A stretch of 64,000 bases of DNA, taken from assembly GCF_000717345.1 (NCBI RefSeq), contig NZ_JNZA01000026.1:1-64000 (forward strand). Reading direction: 5' to 3'. This document shows, in pieces, positions 34,348-42,224 of the stretch; the stretch's first letter is position 1, and every line of letters begins with the position of its first letter. The notes below the pieces were generated by a model that did no database searches, was not told the DNA's origin, and saw only the letters and a list, made by a program, of their open reading frames with translations. The stretch is from Streptomyces lydicus (lineage in GTDB: Bacteria; Actinomycetota; Actinomycetes; Streptomycetales; Streptomycetaceae). Made by a program: the position numbers and the translations under genes.

Positions 34348-35679
34348 GTGCCATCACGTACCACTTCCTCGCCGCGGGTCGCCGTACTCGCCGACTCGGA
34401 TACCCGGTGGAAATGGGGCGCTTTGACAGCGTACCGAATCCAACCGGACATCCGCCTCGACGGGTATCTGCTCCGCGGCCGCGCCACGCCCACGGTCCGC
34501 CAGCTCGACGAGGTCGGCGCCCGTGCGGACGCGCTGCGCGAAATCAGGGGCGTCGACTTCGTCCGGTCGATCGACCGCACGCGGTACGACGTCGTCGTGC
34601 TGGCCTGTGTCGGCGGCGCGGTGCAGGCGATGCTGCACGGCCTCGCCCACGCCTGGAGCACCGGGGCCGCCGCGGGCGGCCGCCGCCCCGTCGTCGTCAC
34701 CGGCTACGTCGGCGTGGTCTACGAGAAGCTCGCCGACGGGCTGCTGCTGCGGCACGGCGCCGACGTCGTCCTCGCCAACTCCCGGCACGACGCGGACCGC
34801 TTCCGCGCCGTCTACCGGGGCGTCGGCGCCGACGGCGACAGCGTCGTCGAATGCGCCCTGCCGTTCCTCGGCGGCGCCCCGTACCAGGGCGGGAACGACC
34901 CCTGCACCGTGGTGTTCGCCGCCCAGCCCTCCGTCCCGGAGAGCCGCGCGGACCGGATGTACCTGCTCCGGCGCGCGGTCGAGCACGCCCGCAAGCACCC
35001 CGACCGCGAGGTGCTGATCAAGCTCCGCAGCAAGCCGGGCGAGCACACCACGCACATCGAGGAACTGCCCTACCAGAAGCTCGCCACCAAGATCCCCGGC
35101 GGACTGCCCGCCAACTGCCGTGCCGTGTACGGCAACATGGGCGAGGTCCTGGACCGCACCGACCTGCTGGTGACGGTCAGCTCGACCGCCGCCCTGGAGT
35201 CGCTGCACCGCGGCATCCCCACCGCCGTCCTCACCGACCTCGGCGTCCGCGAAACCCTGGGCAACCACCACTTCCTCGGCTCCGGCTGCCTGGCCTCCTG
35301 GGACGAGCTGGACGCCGGACACCGCCCGGACCCCGACCCGGACTGGCTCGCCCGGCAGGGCGTCGCCGCCGAAGGGGACTACGAGCGGGCCTTCGACGCG
35401 GCCCGCGACCGGGTCACCGCGCTGCGCGAGGCCCCGGCCCTGCCGCCGCTCACCCCCTACTACACACCCCGCACCGCCCCCGGCTACCTCCCCGGCATCC
35501 TCGCCCGGCACGGCCTGGACCCGCAGGGCGAGCCGCTGCCCGGCCACGCCGACGCCCCCGAGGAGACCGGCGGACTGCGCCGGATCGCCCGGGAGACCGT
35601 CCGCGAGGCCGCCCGCGGCGCCTACCGGCACGGCGTCCAGCGCGTCGCCCCCGCCATCCGCCGCTGGGGCCAGCTGTGA
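34348..35679 (+). CDS. Putative glycosyltransferase, DUF6716 type
   Basis: 443 residues resembling Streptomyces DUF6716 'putative glycosyltransferases' found beside CMP-nonulosonate genes. It has two Rossmann-like halves: RVAVLADSDTRWKWGALTAYRI at the N-terminus with a GGAVQAMLHGL turn, and LIKLRSKPGEHTTH followed by VTVSSTAALESLHRGIPTAVLTDLGV, a sugar-nucleotide-site pattern like the Ser/Thr block of sialyltransferases. The GTG at 34348 begins VPSRTTSSPRVAVLAD. First gene of the rightward arm; 44 bp separate it from the cytidylyltransferase. Substrate unknown; a transferase for the same glycan is likely. Confidence 0.72.
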   Translation: MPSRTTSSPRVAVLADSDTRWKWGALTAYRIQPDIRLDGYLLRGRATPTVRQLDEVGARADALREIRGVDFVRSIDRTRYDVVVLACVGGAVQAMLHGLAHAWSTGAAAGGRRPVVVTGYVGVVYEKLADGLLLRHGADVVLANSRHDADRFRAVYRGVGADGDSVVECALPFLGGAPYQGGNDPCTVVFAAQPSVPESRADRMYLLRRAVEHARKHPDREVLIKLRSKPGEHTTHIEELPYQKLATKIPGGLPANCRAVYGNMGEVLDRTDLLVTVSSTAALESLHRGIPTAVLTDLGVRETLGNHHFLGSGCLASWDELDAGHRPDPDPDWLARQGVAAEGDYERAFDAARDRVTALREAPALPPLTPYYTPRTAPGYLPGILARHGLDPQGEPLPGHADAPEETGGLRRIARETVREAARGAYRHGVQRVAPAIRRWGQL

Positions 35680-35723
35680 CCCCGCCCGTTCCCGCTGCCC
35701 CCGGCCCGACGAAGGAGCCCGCT

Positions 35724-36932
35724 ATGCCACCCACCGTTGTGGCCGTCATCCCCGCCCGCGGCGGATCCAAGGGCGTGCCCGCCAAGAACCTCGCCGCCGT
35801 CGGGGGCGTACCCCTGGTGGCCCGCGCGGTCCGTGAGTGCCGCGCCGCCCGCCTCGTCACCGACGTGGTGGTCTCCACCGACGACGCCGGGATCGCGGCC
35901 GCCGCCCGCGGCGCCGGAGCCGTCGTGGTCCGCCGCCCCGGTGACATCGCCGGCGACACCGCCACCAGCGAGGCCGCCGTCCTGCACGCCATGGACGCCT
36001 ACGAGGCCCAGCAGGGCACCCCCGTCGACGCGGTGCTGCTGGTCCAGTGCACCAGCCCGTTCCTCACCTCCGAGGACATCGACGGGGTGGCCGCCGCGGT
36101 CGTCGAGGACGGCGCCGACAGCGCGCTGACCGTGGCCCCCTTCCACGGCTTCGTCTGGCGAGACGCCGACACGGCCGTCACCGACACGGCCACCGCCGCG
36201 GACGACGGCGGCTACGGCGTCAACCACGACAAGTCCTTCCGGCCGCGCCGCCAGGACCGCCCCCAGGACCTGCTGGAGACCGGCGCCGCCTACGCCATGG
36301 ACGCGGCCGGCTTCCGCACCAACGGCCACCGCTTCTTCGGCCGCACCGAACTCGTCCGCACCGACCCGGCCCGGGTGCTGGAGATCGACGACCCGCACGA
36401 TCTCGCCCGCGCCCGTGCCCTCGCGCCGCTGCTGGACGCCACCCGCCCCGGCGCGCTGCCCACCCGCGACGACATCGACGCGGTGGTGCTCGACTTCGAC
36501 GGCACCCAGACCGACGACCGGGTGCTGGTCGACTCCGACGGACGGGAGATCGTCGCGGTGCACCGCGGCGACGGCCTCGGCATCGCCGCGCTGCGCAAGG
36601 CGGAGCTGAAGCTGCTGATCCTCTCCACGGAGACCAACCCGGTCGTCGCCGCACGGGCCCGCAAGCTGCGGGTGCCCGTCCTGCACGGCATCGACCGCAA
36701 GGACCTCGCCCTCAAGCAGTGGTGCGAGGAAGCGGGCATCGCGCCCGAGCGCGTGCTCTACGTCGGCAACGACGTCAACGACCTGCCGTGCTTCGACCTC
36801 GTCGGCTGGCCCGTGGCGGTCGCCGGGGCGCACGACGTGGTGCGCGGCGCGGCCCGCGCGGTCACCGCGACACCCGGAGGCAGCGGCGCGATCCGCGAGA
36901 TCGCGGCCTGGCTCCTGGGCCCGTCCCTGTAA
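35724..36932 (+). CDS. neuA: CMP-nonulosonate synthetase fused to HAD phosphatase
   Basis: 402 residues in two domains. Residues 1-232 are an N-acylneuraminate cytidylyltransferase: IPARGGSKGVPAKNL for CTP, then QCTSPFLTSEDIDGV and ETGAAYAMD. Residues ~250-400 are a KdsC-type HAD phosphatase: nucleophile D257-F-D259-G-T-Q-T-D, STETN, and the acidic GNDVND block. The fusion would dephosphorylate a nonulosonate-9- or 8-phosphate and activate the sugar with CTP, which suits a phosphorylated pathway such as Kdn or animal-type sialic acid. The ATG has GAAGGAG seven bases upstream. The last codons and stop are duplicated in the next 23 bp. Confidence 0.9.
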   Translation: MPPTVVAVIPARGGSKGVPAKNLAAVGGVPLVARAVRECRAARLVTDVVVSTDDAGIAAAARGAGAVVVRRPGDIAGDTATSEAAVLHAMDAYEAQQGTPVDAVLLVQCTSPFLTSEDIDGVAAAVVEDGADSALTVAPFHGFVWRDADTAVTDTATAADDGGYGVNHDKSFRPRRQDRPQDLLETGAAYAMDAAGFRTNGHRFFGRTELVRTDPARVLEIDDPHDLARARALAPLLDATRPGALPTRDDIDAVVLDFDGTQTDDRVLVDSDGREIVAVHRGDGLGIAALRKAELKLLILSTETNPVVAARARKLRVPVLHGIDRKDLALKQWCEEAGIAPERVLYVGNDVNDLPCFDLVGWPVAVAGAHDVVRGAARAVTATPGGSGAIREIAAWLLGPSL

Positions 36933-36964
36933 CCCCCACCCGCCCGTCCCTGTAACGCCCACCC
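36919..36964 (+). repeat. Tandem 23-bp repeat at the neuA stop
   Basis: Two adjacent 23-bp copies start GCCCGTCCCTGTAAC at 36919 and 36942 with one mismatch. The first copy holds the last codons and the stop of neuA; the second repeats them in the leader of neuB. Confidence 0.8.
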
Positions 36965-37009
36965 CGAATCCCCCCCGCACACCCCTTGTCAACACGAAGG
37001 AACCTCCCC

Positions 37010-37942
37010 ATGAGCAGCAACTTCCGTCTCCGCAAGCTCGGCGACCGCGAGGCCGGCCCCGGCCGCCCCGTCTACGTCACCGGTGAGATCGGCATCAACC
37101 ACAACGGTGACCTGGAGAACGCCTTCGCGCTGATCGACGCCGCCGCCGACGCCGGCTGCGACGCGGTGAAGTTCCAGAAGCGGACCCCGGAGATCTGCAC
37201 CCCGCGCGACCAGTGGGACATCGAGCGCGACACCCCCTGGGGCCGGATGACCTACATCGACTACCGCCACCGCGTGGAGTTCGACGAGGACGGCTACCGC
37301 GCCATCGACGAGTACTGCAAGAAGCGCGGCATCGCGTGGTTCGCCTCCCCCTGGGACGTCGAGTCCGTCGCCTTCCTGGAGAAGTTCGACGTGCCCTGCT
37401 ACAAGGTCGCCTCCGCCTCGCTCACCGACGACGAGCTGCTGCGTGCGATGCGCGCCACCGGCCGCACCGTCATCCTCTCCACCGGCATGTCGACGCCGAA
37501 GCAGATCCGCCACGCGGTCGAGGTCCTGGGCAGCGAGAACATCCTGCTGTGCCACGCGACCAGCACCTACCCGGCCAAGGCCGAGGAGCTCAACCTGCGC
37601 ATGATCAACACCCTGCAGGACGAGTACCCGAACGTCCCGATCGGCTACAGCGGCCACGAGACCGGCCTGCAGACCACCCTCGCCGCGGTCGCCCTCGGCG
37701 CCACCTTCATCGAGCGCCACATCACCCTCGACCGCGCCATGTGGGGCTCCGACCAGGCCGCCTCCGTCGAGCCCGGCGGCCTGTCCCGCCTGGTCCGCGA
37801 CATCCGCACCATCGAGGAGTCCCTCGGTGACGGCGTCAAGAAGGTCTACGAGTCCGAGCTCGGCCCGATGAAGAAGCTCCGCCGGGTCGCCGGTGTGGTC
37901 GCCGAGGCCGAGGCCACGGGCGCCGAGCCGGCCACCGTCTGA
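37010..37942 (+). CDS. neuB: Nonulosonate (sialic-type acid) synthase
   Basis: 310 residues of the NeuB TIM-barrel: YVTGEIGINHNGDLENA, DAVKFQKRTPE, WFASPWDVESVAFLEKFDVPCYKVASASL, ILSTGMST, LLCHATSTYP, IGYSGHETG, FIERHITLDRAMWGSDQAASVEP. The enzyme condenses phosphoenolpyruvate with a six-carbon sugar (N-acetylmannosamine, mannose or their phosphate). Typical NeuB proteins are ~345 residues and end in a SAF antifreeze-like domain that reaches into the neighbouring active site; that domain is missing here. The ATG follows GAAGGAACC. It lies between neuA-HAD and a GT52-like gene. Confidence 0.9.
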   Translation: MSSNFRLRKLGDREAGPGRPVYVTGEIGINHNGDLENAFALIDAAADAGCDAVKFQKRTPEICTPRDQWDIERDTPWGRMTYIDYRHRVEFDEDGYRAIDEYCKKRGIAWFASPWDVESVAFLEKFDVPCYKVASASLTDDELLRAMRATGRTVILSTGMSTPKQIRHAVEVLGSENILLCHATSTYPAKAEELNLRMINTLQDEYPNVPIGYSGHETGLQTTLAAVALGATFIERHITLDRAMWGSDQAASVEPGGLSRLVRDIRTIEESLGDGVKKVYESELGPMKKLRRVAGVVAEAEATGAEPATV

Positions 37943-37971
37943 GACCGGCCCACGAGCCGACGGGAGCCAAG

Positions 37972-39219
37972 GTGAGCTCACCCGAGGGGACCCGCGCCGA
38001 GCCCGTCACGCCCGGCGCCGGGGTCCCGCCCCAGGAGACGACGGGTACTCCCGCCCGTCGTCTCCTGGGGGTGCCGCGGCAGCGCAACCGCACCGCACCC
38101 GCCGGGGGCCGGCCCGCCGCCCCGGGCACCGGCACCCTCGCCTTCGTCGAGAGCCCGGTGCAGCTGCTGAACGTCCTGGAATGGGCGCACTCGGCGGACC
38201 TGGGCCACGGCCCCGAGTCCGCCGGCCGCGGCGAACCGGCACCCAGCTCGCTCACCGTCGTCGTGCTCTCCCCGCACGACCCGATGACCCGCGGCCAGTT
38301 GCGCCGGATGGCGGAACTCGCCCGCGACGAGGGCCACACGGTGCGCTGGGAGGAGGCCCGGGGCGGCCCGACCGCCCCGATGCGCACCGTCGGCGGCCTC
38401 ACCCCGCTGCTGCGCCGGGCCCGCCGGATCGTCATCGGCGACCCGTTCTCCCGCTACGTCCAGCTGCTGCTGACCCTCACCCGGGCGCGCGACCTGGTCG
38501 TGGTCGACGACGGCACCGCCACCATGGAGTTCATCTCCCAACTCGCCCGCGGGGAGCGGCTGGTGCGCTGGCACCGGCACGGCAGCGGGCGCGGCGCCCG
38601 GGACCTGGTCTTCGCACCGTTCTCGGCCACCGCCCGCCGCCGGCTCACCCCCGCGCCCGAAGGCGGCCGGCGCACCGTCGGGCTGTTCAGCTCGATGCCC
38701 GTCGACGCCCCGCCGGGCGTACGGGTCACCACCAACGACTTCGCGTGGACCCGGACCCGCTTCGGTCCGCCCCGCGTGATGGGCGCCGCCGACATCGTCG
38801 GCACCTCGCTGGTCGAGACCGGCGTGGTGGACCCCGACCGCTACCTGGACGCGGTCCTCGCCCTGGCCCGTACGCACGGCGCCACCCGCTACTTCGCGCA
38901 CCGCCGGGAGAGCACCGAGAAGCTGCACCGGCTCGCCGCGGAGACCGGCCTGGAGATCGTCCGGCCCGACCTGCCGCTCGAACTGATCGCCCGGCGCGGC
39001 CCGATCGGCCGGCTGATCGTCAGCTTCCCCTCCACCGTCGTGCACACCCTGCCGCTCGCCCTGCTGGGTACAGGGGTGAGGGTCGCGGTCTGTGACATCG
39101 ATCCGCAGTGGCTGACGGCCCATGCCTCCCCGCGCGCCCAGGGCTTCCTCGACGGGGTCACCGGCACCGCCCGTGACGTGCAACGACTGCCGTTCACCCA
39201 GCGGATGGCGGCCGGTTGA
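37972..39219 (+). CDS. GT52-like sialyltransferase candidate
   Basis: 415 residues from the GTG at 37972. After a disordered start the fold begins GTLAFVESPVQLLNVLEW, like family-52 sialyltransferases. VVVDDGTATMEF resembles their D/E-D/E-G motif, RYFAHRRESTEKL their HP-type block and IVSFPSTVVHTLPLAL their Ser/Thr block. It would transfer a CMP-nonulosonate to a glycan acceptor. A 15-bp perfect hairpin (38031-38068) lies inside the first 33 codons. A second in-frame GTG at 38071, just past it, is an alternative start and would give a 382-residue protein. Last gene of the rightward arm. Confidence 0.7.
   Translation: MSSPEGTRAEPVTPGAGVPPQETTGTPARRLLGVPRQRNRTAPAGGRPAAPGTGTLAFVESPVQLLNVLEWAHSADLGHGPESAGRGEPAPSSLTVVVLSPHDPMTRGQLRRMAELARDEGHTVRWEEARGGPTAPMRTVGGLTPLLRRARRIVIGDPFSRYVQLLLTLTRARDLVVVDDGTATMEFISQLARGERLVRWHRHGSGRGARDLVFAPFSATARRRLTPAPEGGRRTVGLFSSMPVDAPPGVRVTTNDFAWTRTRFGPPRVMGAADIVGTSLVETGVVDPDRYLDAVLALARTHGATRYFAHRRESTEKLHRLAAETGLEIVRPDLPLELIARRGPIGRLIVSFPSTVVHTLPLALLGTGVRVAVCDIDPQWLTAHASPRAQGFLDGVTGTARDVQRLPFTQRMAAG
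38031..38068 (+). other. Perfect hairpin in the 5' end of the GT52-like gene
   Basis: CCAGGAGACGACGGG (38031-38045) and its exact complement (38054-38068) form a 15-bp stem with an 8-nt loop, ending 2 bp before an in-frame GTG (38071). It could be a terminator, an attenuator, or a site that hides the downstream start. Confidence 0.7.
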
Positions 39220-39357
39220 CCGCTGCGCAAAGCTCTACTTCATACCCCTCCCATAAACCGTCCATGCGCCGAGCGGCCTAGATGTTCTTCCCCTAACGGG
39301 CTGAACTTTTGTTGATCGAGGGACAGTTGCCCCTTCGGTGGCCGTAACCTTCAACAG

Positions 39358-40629
39358 GTGAACCAACTGATGTCCCGCGATACCGGCGCCGCTCGCACCC
39401 CCGCCGGGGACCAGCTCCCCGGCACGCTCCCCGAGGCGCTGCGCGCCGAACTCAGCCTCTTCCGGCGCGACTTGCACATGCACCCCGAGCTGGGCAACCA
39501 GGAGTTCCGGACCACCGCGGCGCTCAAGGAACGGCTGGAGCAGGCGGGTCTGCACCCGCGCGTACTGTCCACCGGCACGGGCCTGATGTGCGACATCGGT
39601 ACGGACGACGCGGCGACCGGCGGCCCGGGCGTCGCCCTCGACCCCACCCGCCCGCTGCTGGCGCTGCGCGCGGACATCGACGGCCTGCCCATCCCGGACA
39701 CCAAGACCGTCCCCTACCGCTCCCAGGTCCCCGGCCGCGCCCACGCCTGCGGCCACGACGTGCACACCACCGTCGTCCTCGGCGCCGGCCTGGTCCTCGC
39801 CGAGCTGGCCCGCGCCGGCGCCCTGCCCGGCCCGGTGCGGCTGCTCTTCCAGCCCGCCGAGGAGGTCCTGCCCGGCGGCGCCGCCGACGCGATCGAGTCG
39901 GGCGTCCTGGAGGGCGTCGGCCGGATCCTCGCGGTGCACTGCGACCCGCGGGTCGACGCCGGCCGGATCGGGCTGCGTACCGGAGCGATCACCTCCGCCT
40001 GCGACCGGCTGGAGGTCGGCCTGGACGGGGCCGGCGGCCACACCGCGCGCCCGCACCTGACCACCGACATGGTCACCGCCGCCTCCCGGGTCGCCCTGGA
40101 CGTCCCGGCGCTGCTGTCCCGCCGGGTCGACGCCCGGGCCGGCCTCGCCGTCACCTGGGGCCGGCTGGAGACCGGCCACGCCTGCAACGTCATCCCGCAG
40201 CACGCCGAGCTGTCCGGCACCGTCCGCTGCCTCGACATCGCCGCCTGGCGCCAGGCCCCCGACCTGGTGCACGCCGCGATCGACGAGATCGCCACCCTGC
40301 ACGGCGCCAAGTCGCAGATCAACTACGTCCGCGGGGTGCCCCCGGTGGTCAACGAGGCGGGCTCGGTCCAGCTCCTGCACTCCGCGATGGCCGCCCGCCG
40401 CGGCGAGGGCGCCGTCGAGAGCACCGAACAGTCCCTCGGCGGCGAGGACTTTTCCTGGTACCTGGAACACGTCCCCGGCGCCATGGCCCGCCTCGGCGTC
40501 CACCCGCCCGCCGACCCGGTCCGCCGCGACCTGCACCGCGGCGACTTCGACGTCGACGAGCAGGCGATCAAGGTCGGCGTCGAACTCTTCACCGCGGCGG
40601 CGCTGCTCTCCGGAGACCTTCTCCCGTAG
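39358..40629 (+). CDS. M20-family amidohydrolase
   Basis: 423 residues of the M20D aminoacylase/hippurate-hydrolase type: RRDLHMHPELGNQEF, LALRADIDGLPI, AHACGHDVHTT with metal-binding Cys-Gly-His-Asp, LLFQPAEE with the catalytic Glu, GHTARPH in the lid domain and GGEDFSWYL near the C-terminus. Such enzymes cut N-acyl amino acids or related amides. The GTG at 39358 and an ATG four codons later (39370) are both possible. It stands alone between the nonulosonate arm and the nucleoside transporter; a role in removing N-acyl groups from a cluster sugar is possible but not shown. Confidence 0.87.
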   Translation: MNQLMSRDTGAARTPAGDQLPGTLPEALRAELSLFRRDLHMHPELGNQEFRTTAALKERLEQAGLHPRVLSTGTGLMCDIGTDDAATGGPGVALDPTRPLLALRADIDGLPIPDTKTVPYRSQVPGRAHACGHDVHTTVVLGAGLVLAELARAGALPGPVRLLFQPAEEVLPGGAADAIESGVLEGVGRILAVHCDPRVDAGRIGLRTGAITSACDRLEVGLDGAGGHTARPHLTTDMVTAASRVALDVPALLSRRVDARAGLAVTWGRLETGHACNVIPQHAELSGTVRCLDIAAWRQAPDLVHAAIDEIATLHGAKSQINYVRGVPPVVNEAGSVQLLHSAMAARRGEGAVESTEQSLGGEDFSWYLEHVPGAMARLGVHPPADPVRRDLHRGDFDVDEQAIKVGVELFTAAALLSGDLLP

Positions 40630-40634
40630 GGGCA

Positions 40635-40654
40635 CGCGGGGCCCGGGCCCCGCG
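40635..40654. terminator. 20-bp perfect palindrome after the amidohydrolase
   Basis: A self-complementary CGCGGGGCCCGGGCCCCGCG starts 5 bp beyond the stop. As RNA it could fold only with a minimal loop, or act as a protein-binding palindrome. Confidence 0.45.
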
Positions 40655-40954
40655 GGCGGCCCGACCCCGGCGCGCGAGCGCCGGCGAGCTTCCCGGGTGC
40701 CGCGATTTCCGGCCACGTACCCGGCTGCCGGCTCACCGCCGGAGCCGCCGGGTGCCGTCTCACCGGCCGCCCGGGCCTCCTCGGTGCGATCTTGAACGTC
40801 GCACCGGAGGCCGGGGCGCCGGCCGCATCACGATCAAGGCCCTGAGAGACAAATCGATAACGTCCACACAGTGGAGGGTTTTCCGCCAGGTCTACGCGCG
40901 TTAATCTCCGACAAGTCAGCGCCAAAGGTGGCGCTACGAGTCGAAGGGGCCCTC
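40655..40954 (+). promoter_or_regulatory. Intergenic region upstream of bmpA
   Basis: 300 bp without a gene. It drops in GC towards the right (ACAAATCGATAACGTCCACACAG around 40846-40870) and contains the CTACGCGCGTTA motif at 40892-40903. This is the likely promoter and operator of the nucleoside transporter. Confidence 0.6.
40892..40903. promoter_or_regulatory. Nucleoside-regulon motif, imperfect copy (bmpA)
   Basis: CTACGCGCGTTA differs from the palindrome CTACGCGCGTAG in the last two bases. It lies 51 bp before the bmpA GTG. Confidence 0.6.
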
Positions 40955-41992
40955 GTGCACCGGGTATCCAAGATCGTTGCCGCGGGCATTGCCACCGCGG
41001 CCCTCACACTCTCCCTGAGCGCCTGTGGCGAGTCGTCCACCGAGTCCGGCGGCAAGGACAAGGGCGTCGGCCTCGCCTTTGACGTCGGCGGCCGGGACGA
41101 CCACTCGTTCAACGAGGCGGCGGCTCGTGGCGTGGACAAGGCCCAGAAGGACTTCGGTGTGAAGTCCAAGATGATGACCGCCAAGAACGGCGAGACCGAG
41201 GCGGACCGCGAGCAGCGCCTGTCCTCGCTGGCCGAGGCGGGATACAACCCCGTCATCGGTGTCGGCTTCAACTACGGCAAGTCCGTCAACAAGGTCGCCA
41301 AGCAGTTCCCGAAGACCACCTTCGGCGTCGTTGACTCCCCCTCCCAGGCCAAGAACGTCTACGGCATGGTCTTCGCCGAGAACGAGGCTTCCTACCTCGC
41401 CGGTGTCGCCGCCACGCTGAAGAGCAAGACCCACAAGGTCGGCTTCATCGGCGGTGTGAACAACGCGCTGATCCAGAAGTTCCAGGCCGGCTTCGAGCAG
41501 GGCGTCAAGGACACCGACCCGAAGACGAAGGTCACCTCCGAGTACCTCTACGCCAACGACGACAAGGGCTTCAACGACCCGGCCGCCGCGAAGGGCAAGG
41601 CCAAGGGCATGCTCGACGCCGGCATCGACGTGATCTACACCGCGGCCGGCCAGTCCGGCAACGGCTCGATCGAGACCGTCGCCGGCAAGAAGGGCACCTG
41701 GGCGATCGGCGTCGACTCCGACCAGTACCTGCAGCCGGGCCTGGCCCAGTACAAGAACTCGATCCTCACGTCGGTCATGAAGAACGTCGACGTGGCGGTG
41801 TACGACCTGGTCAAGAGCGTGCACGACAAGAAGCCGCTGACCGGCAACAAGAGCTACACGCTCAAGGACGACGGTGTGCGGCTGTCCACGTCGGGCGGCT
41901 TCATCAAGGACATCCAGGCCAAGATCGACGCGGCCAAGAAGAAGATCGCGTCGGGCCAGGTGAAGGTCAGCGACACCCCCGCCAAGCAGTAG
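40955..41992 (+). CDS. bmpA: BmpA-family nucleoside-binding lipoprotein
   Basis: 345 residues. The lipoprotein signal is IVAAGIATAALTLSLSAC; the Bmp/Med domain follows with VGLAFDVGGRDDHSFNEAAARGV, NPVIGVGFNYGKSVNKVAKQFP, VGFIGGVNNALIQKFQAGFEQGVK, and VIYTAAGQSGNGSIETV. Family members bind purine nucleosides outside the membrane and deliver them to a two-permease ABC importer, which is encoded next. The GTG at 40955 has GAAGGGGCC upstream. Followed by the ATPase and two permeases after ~180 bp that contain another regulon motif. Confidence 0.92.
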   Translation: MHRVSKIVAAGIATAALTLSLSACGESSTESGGKDKGVGLAFDVGGRDDHSFNEAAARGVDKAQKDFGVKSKMMTAKNGETEADREQRLSSLAEAGYNPVIGVGFNYGKSVNKVAKQFPKTTFGVVDSPSQAKNVYGMVFAENEASYLAGVAATLKSKTHKVGFIGGVNNALIQKFQAGFEQGVKDTDPKTKVTSEYLYANDDKGFNDPAAAKGKAKGMLDAGIDVIYTAAGQSGNGSIETVAGKKGTWAIGVDSDQYLQPGLAQYKNSILTSVMKNVDVAVYDLVKSVHDKKPLTGNKSYTLKDDGVRLSTSGGFIKDIQAKIDAAKKKIASGQVKVSDTPAKQ

Positions 41993-42086
41993 GGTCTCCC
42001 CAGCCCGGCGCGACGGCCACCCGCCGCCGCGCCGGGCCGTTCGCCGGATCGCCCCGGCAGGTTTTCGGCTTTTTTCGGCGTCAACA

Positions 42087-42098
42087 CTACGCGCGTAG
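42087..42098. promoter_or_regulatory. Nucleoside-regulon palindrome (ABC operon)
   Basis: A perfect 12-bp palindrome CTACGCGCGTAG lies in the bmpA/ATPase gap, 72 bp upstream of the predicted ATC start and 126 bp upstream of the first GTG. Confidence 0.75.
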
Positions 42099-42224
42099 CG
42101 CGGAGTTGGCGCGATATCTTCACCTCCCCGCTCCTTCGTACCACTCCCTGTCCCCCGAGGAGAGTGCGCCATCAAAGCGTCCAGCAGCCCCCAGGCAGAC
42201 AGCGCCCCCGCCGCGGCACCGGCG

